From NCBI RefSeq assembly GCF_001298715.1, contig NZ_CDSC02000363.1:1-6682 (forward strand): a DNA stretch of 6,682 bases, given 5' to 3'. Both the position numbers and the translations under genes were made by a program. The stretch comes from Bathymodiolus azoricus thioautotrophic gill symbiont (GTDB lineage Bacteria > Pseudomonadota > Gammaproteobacteria > PS1 > Pseudothioglobaceae). This document shows positions 6,244-6,682 of this stretch, piece by piece (the stretch's first letter is position 1; each line of letters starts with the position of its first letter). The notes under the pieces were generated by a model. The model ran no database searches and was not told where the DNA came from. It saw only the letters and a list, made by a program, of their open reading frames with translations.

Positions 6244-6682
6244 TGTAATGATCCAATCAACTTAGATACATTTCAAGCCACTTTTTTCAATTCAGCCATC
6301 TTCTGAGCAGGTGTAATATACCCAATGACTGAATGAATCCTTTTATAATTGTAAAAATAAATATAACTTTCTACATTTTTTACTACTTCTTGATGATTGG
6401 TAAAGCTTTGATAGTTTAATCGCTCAGTCTTTAAGCTTTTAAAAAAAGCGTTCCATAATTGCATTGTCCCAACAATTACCCCGTCTGCTCATGTTTTGGG
6501 TAATGCTTTTACAATATTGTGCAAACGCGTTTGCCATAGGTGTGTCCAACTTCAATAGCAGTTTGTTTAATGAATTTAATCATGACATTGGTATTATTAT
6601 TGAGCGACTTACCTTTGACTTGATAGTAATAACTGCTAAGAGGAAATTTGAGTAATTGGTACAATTTATTGGTTTTGTACTG
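6244..6682 (-). mobile_element. IS3-family insertion sequence remnant, 3' end
   Basis: The element runs off the right edge. Its transposase reads leftward and stops at 6275-6273. The probable outer end is the TG at 6244-6245, which begins a segment (TGTAATGATCC..., 6244-6270) lying between the transposase stop and the unassigned stretch, as a terminal inverted repeat should. The other end is outside the window, so neither the repeat pair nor a target duplication can be confirmed. Internal deletion and a frameshift make it inactive. The boundary is inferred; the family is clear from the protein motifs. Confidence 0.75.
6273..6682 (-). pseudogene. IS3-family transposase OrfB, internally deleted and frameshifted
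   Basis: Three pieces of one DDE transposase are recognisable in order on the minus strand. Piece one (6682 to about 6527) is N-terminal: KFPLSSYYYQVKGK, then GHTYGKR. Piece two (about 6525 to 6442, another frame) is FAQYCKSITQNMSRRG followed by NCWDNAIMERFF, which holds the catalytic glutamate region. Piece three (6441 to 6273, shifted again) is KSLKTERLNYQSF through YNYKRIHSVIGYITPAQKM to the stop. Between pieces one and two, the segment carrying the two catalytic aspartates is gone, roughly 120-140 codons judging from usual OrfB length. Between two and three, an A7 run (6441-6447) is one base too long for FFKSLK. Without both aspartates it cannot catalyse transposition. OrfA would lie beyond the right edge. 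Confidence 0.85.

Noticed and set aside
6439..6450. The transposase frame break read as the programmed -1 frameshift of IS3 elements
   Set aside because: The programmed site lies between orfA and orfB, near the start of orfB. This break is near the C-terminus in MERFFKSLK and needs the opposite shift.
6464..6655. A 63-codon plus-strand open frame at the right end
   Set aside because: It is antisense to recognisable IS3 transposase pieces and has no domain features.
1..6682. CRISPR array, tRNA or rRNA genes, riboswitch, prophage or defence system
   Set aside because: No regularly spaced repeats, tRNA-like arms, rRNA motifs or defence-family protein motifs were seen by eye on either strand.

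Overview
The window looks like chromosomal DNA of an AT-rich gammaproteobacterium. The core proteins (HisD, HisG, MurA, MlaC, UvrC) are gammaproteobacterial in style. The mlaC-murA-hisG-hisD order is a shortened form of the mla-ibaG-murA / murA-hisG-hisD arrangements known from Escherichia and Pseudomonas. Low G+C, many A/T homopolymer runs, weak Shine-Dalgarno sequences and a decayed insertion sequence fit a sulfur-oxidizing SUP05/Thioglobaceae-type lineage, either free-living or a bivalve symbiont. That placement is an inference from style, not something the sequence proves.

Layout: positions 1-92 are AT-rich and non-coding, with inverted repeats. A small basic-protein gene (about 93-231, minus strand) follows, interrupted by a one-base homopolymer frameshift. 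A minus-strand gene row then reads, in transcription order, mlaC (4093-3467), murA (3453-2194), hisG (2178-1561) and hisD (1564-266), with the small gene last. Gaps within the row are 13 bp, 15 bp, a 4-bp ATGA overlap and 34 bp, so it is probably one operon. A 44-bp divergent promoter region (4094-4137) separates it from uvrC (4138-5919, plus strand), which is followed after 8 bp by a 58-residue two-helix membrane protein (5928-6104). Positions 6105-6243 are unassigned and may hold a gene fragment on the minus strand. From about 6244 to the right edge lies the 3' end of an IS3-family element on the minus strand, inactivated by an internal deletion and a frameshift.

The genes combine envelope maintenance (MlaC lipid shuttle, MurA first step of peptidoglycan synthesis), histidine biosynthesis (HisG first step, HisD last two steps) and nucleotide excision repair (UvrC). 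HisG is the short form, which needs a HisZ partner encoded elsewhere. mlaFED, mlaB and ibaG are not beside mlaC, so the ancestral cluster has been cut down or rearranged.

No new biological system is evident. The points most worth a second look are the frameshifted small gene after hisD, the recurrence of frameshifts in which an A/T run is one base too long, the isolated mlaC, and the unassigned stretch next to the IS remnant.
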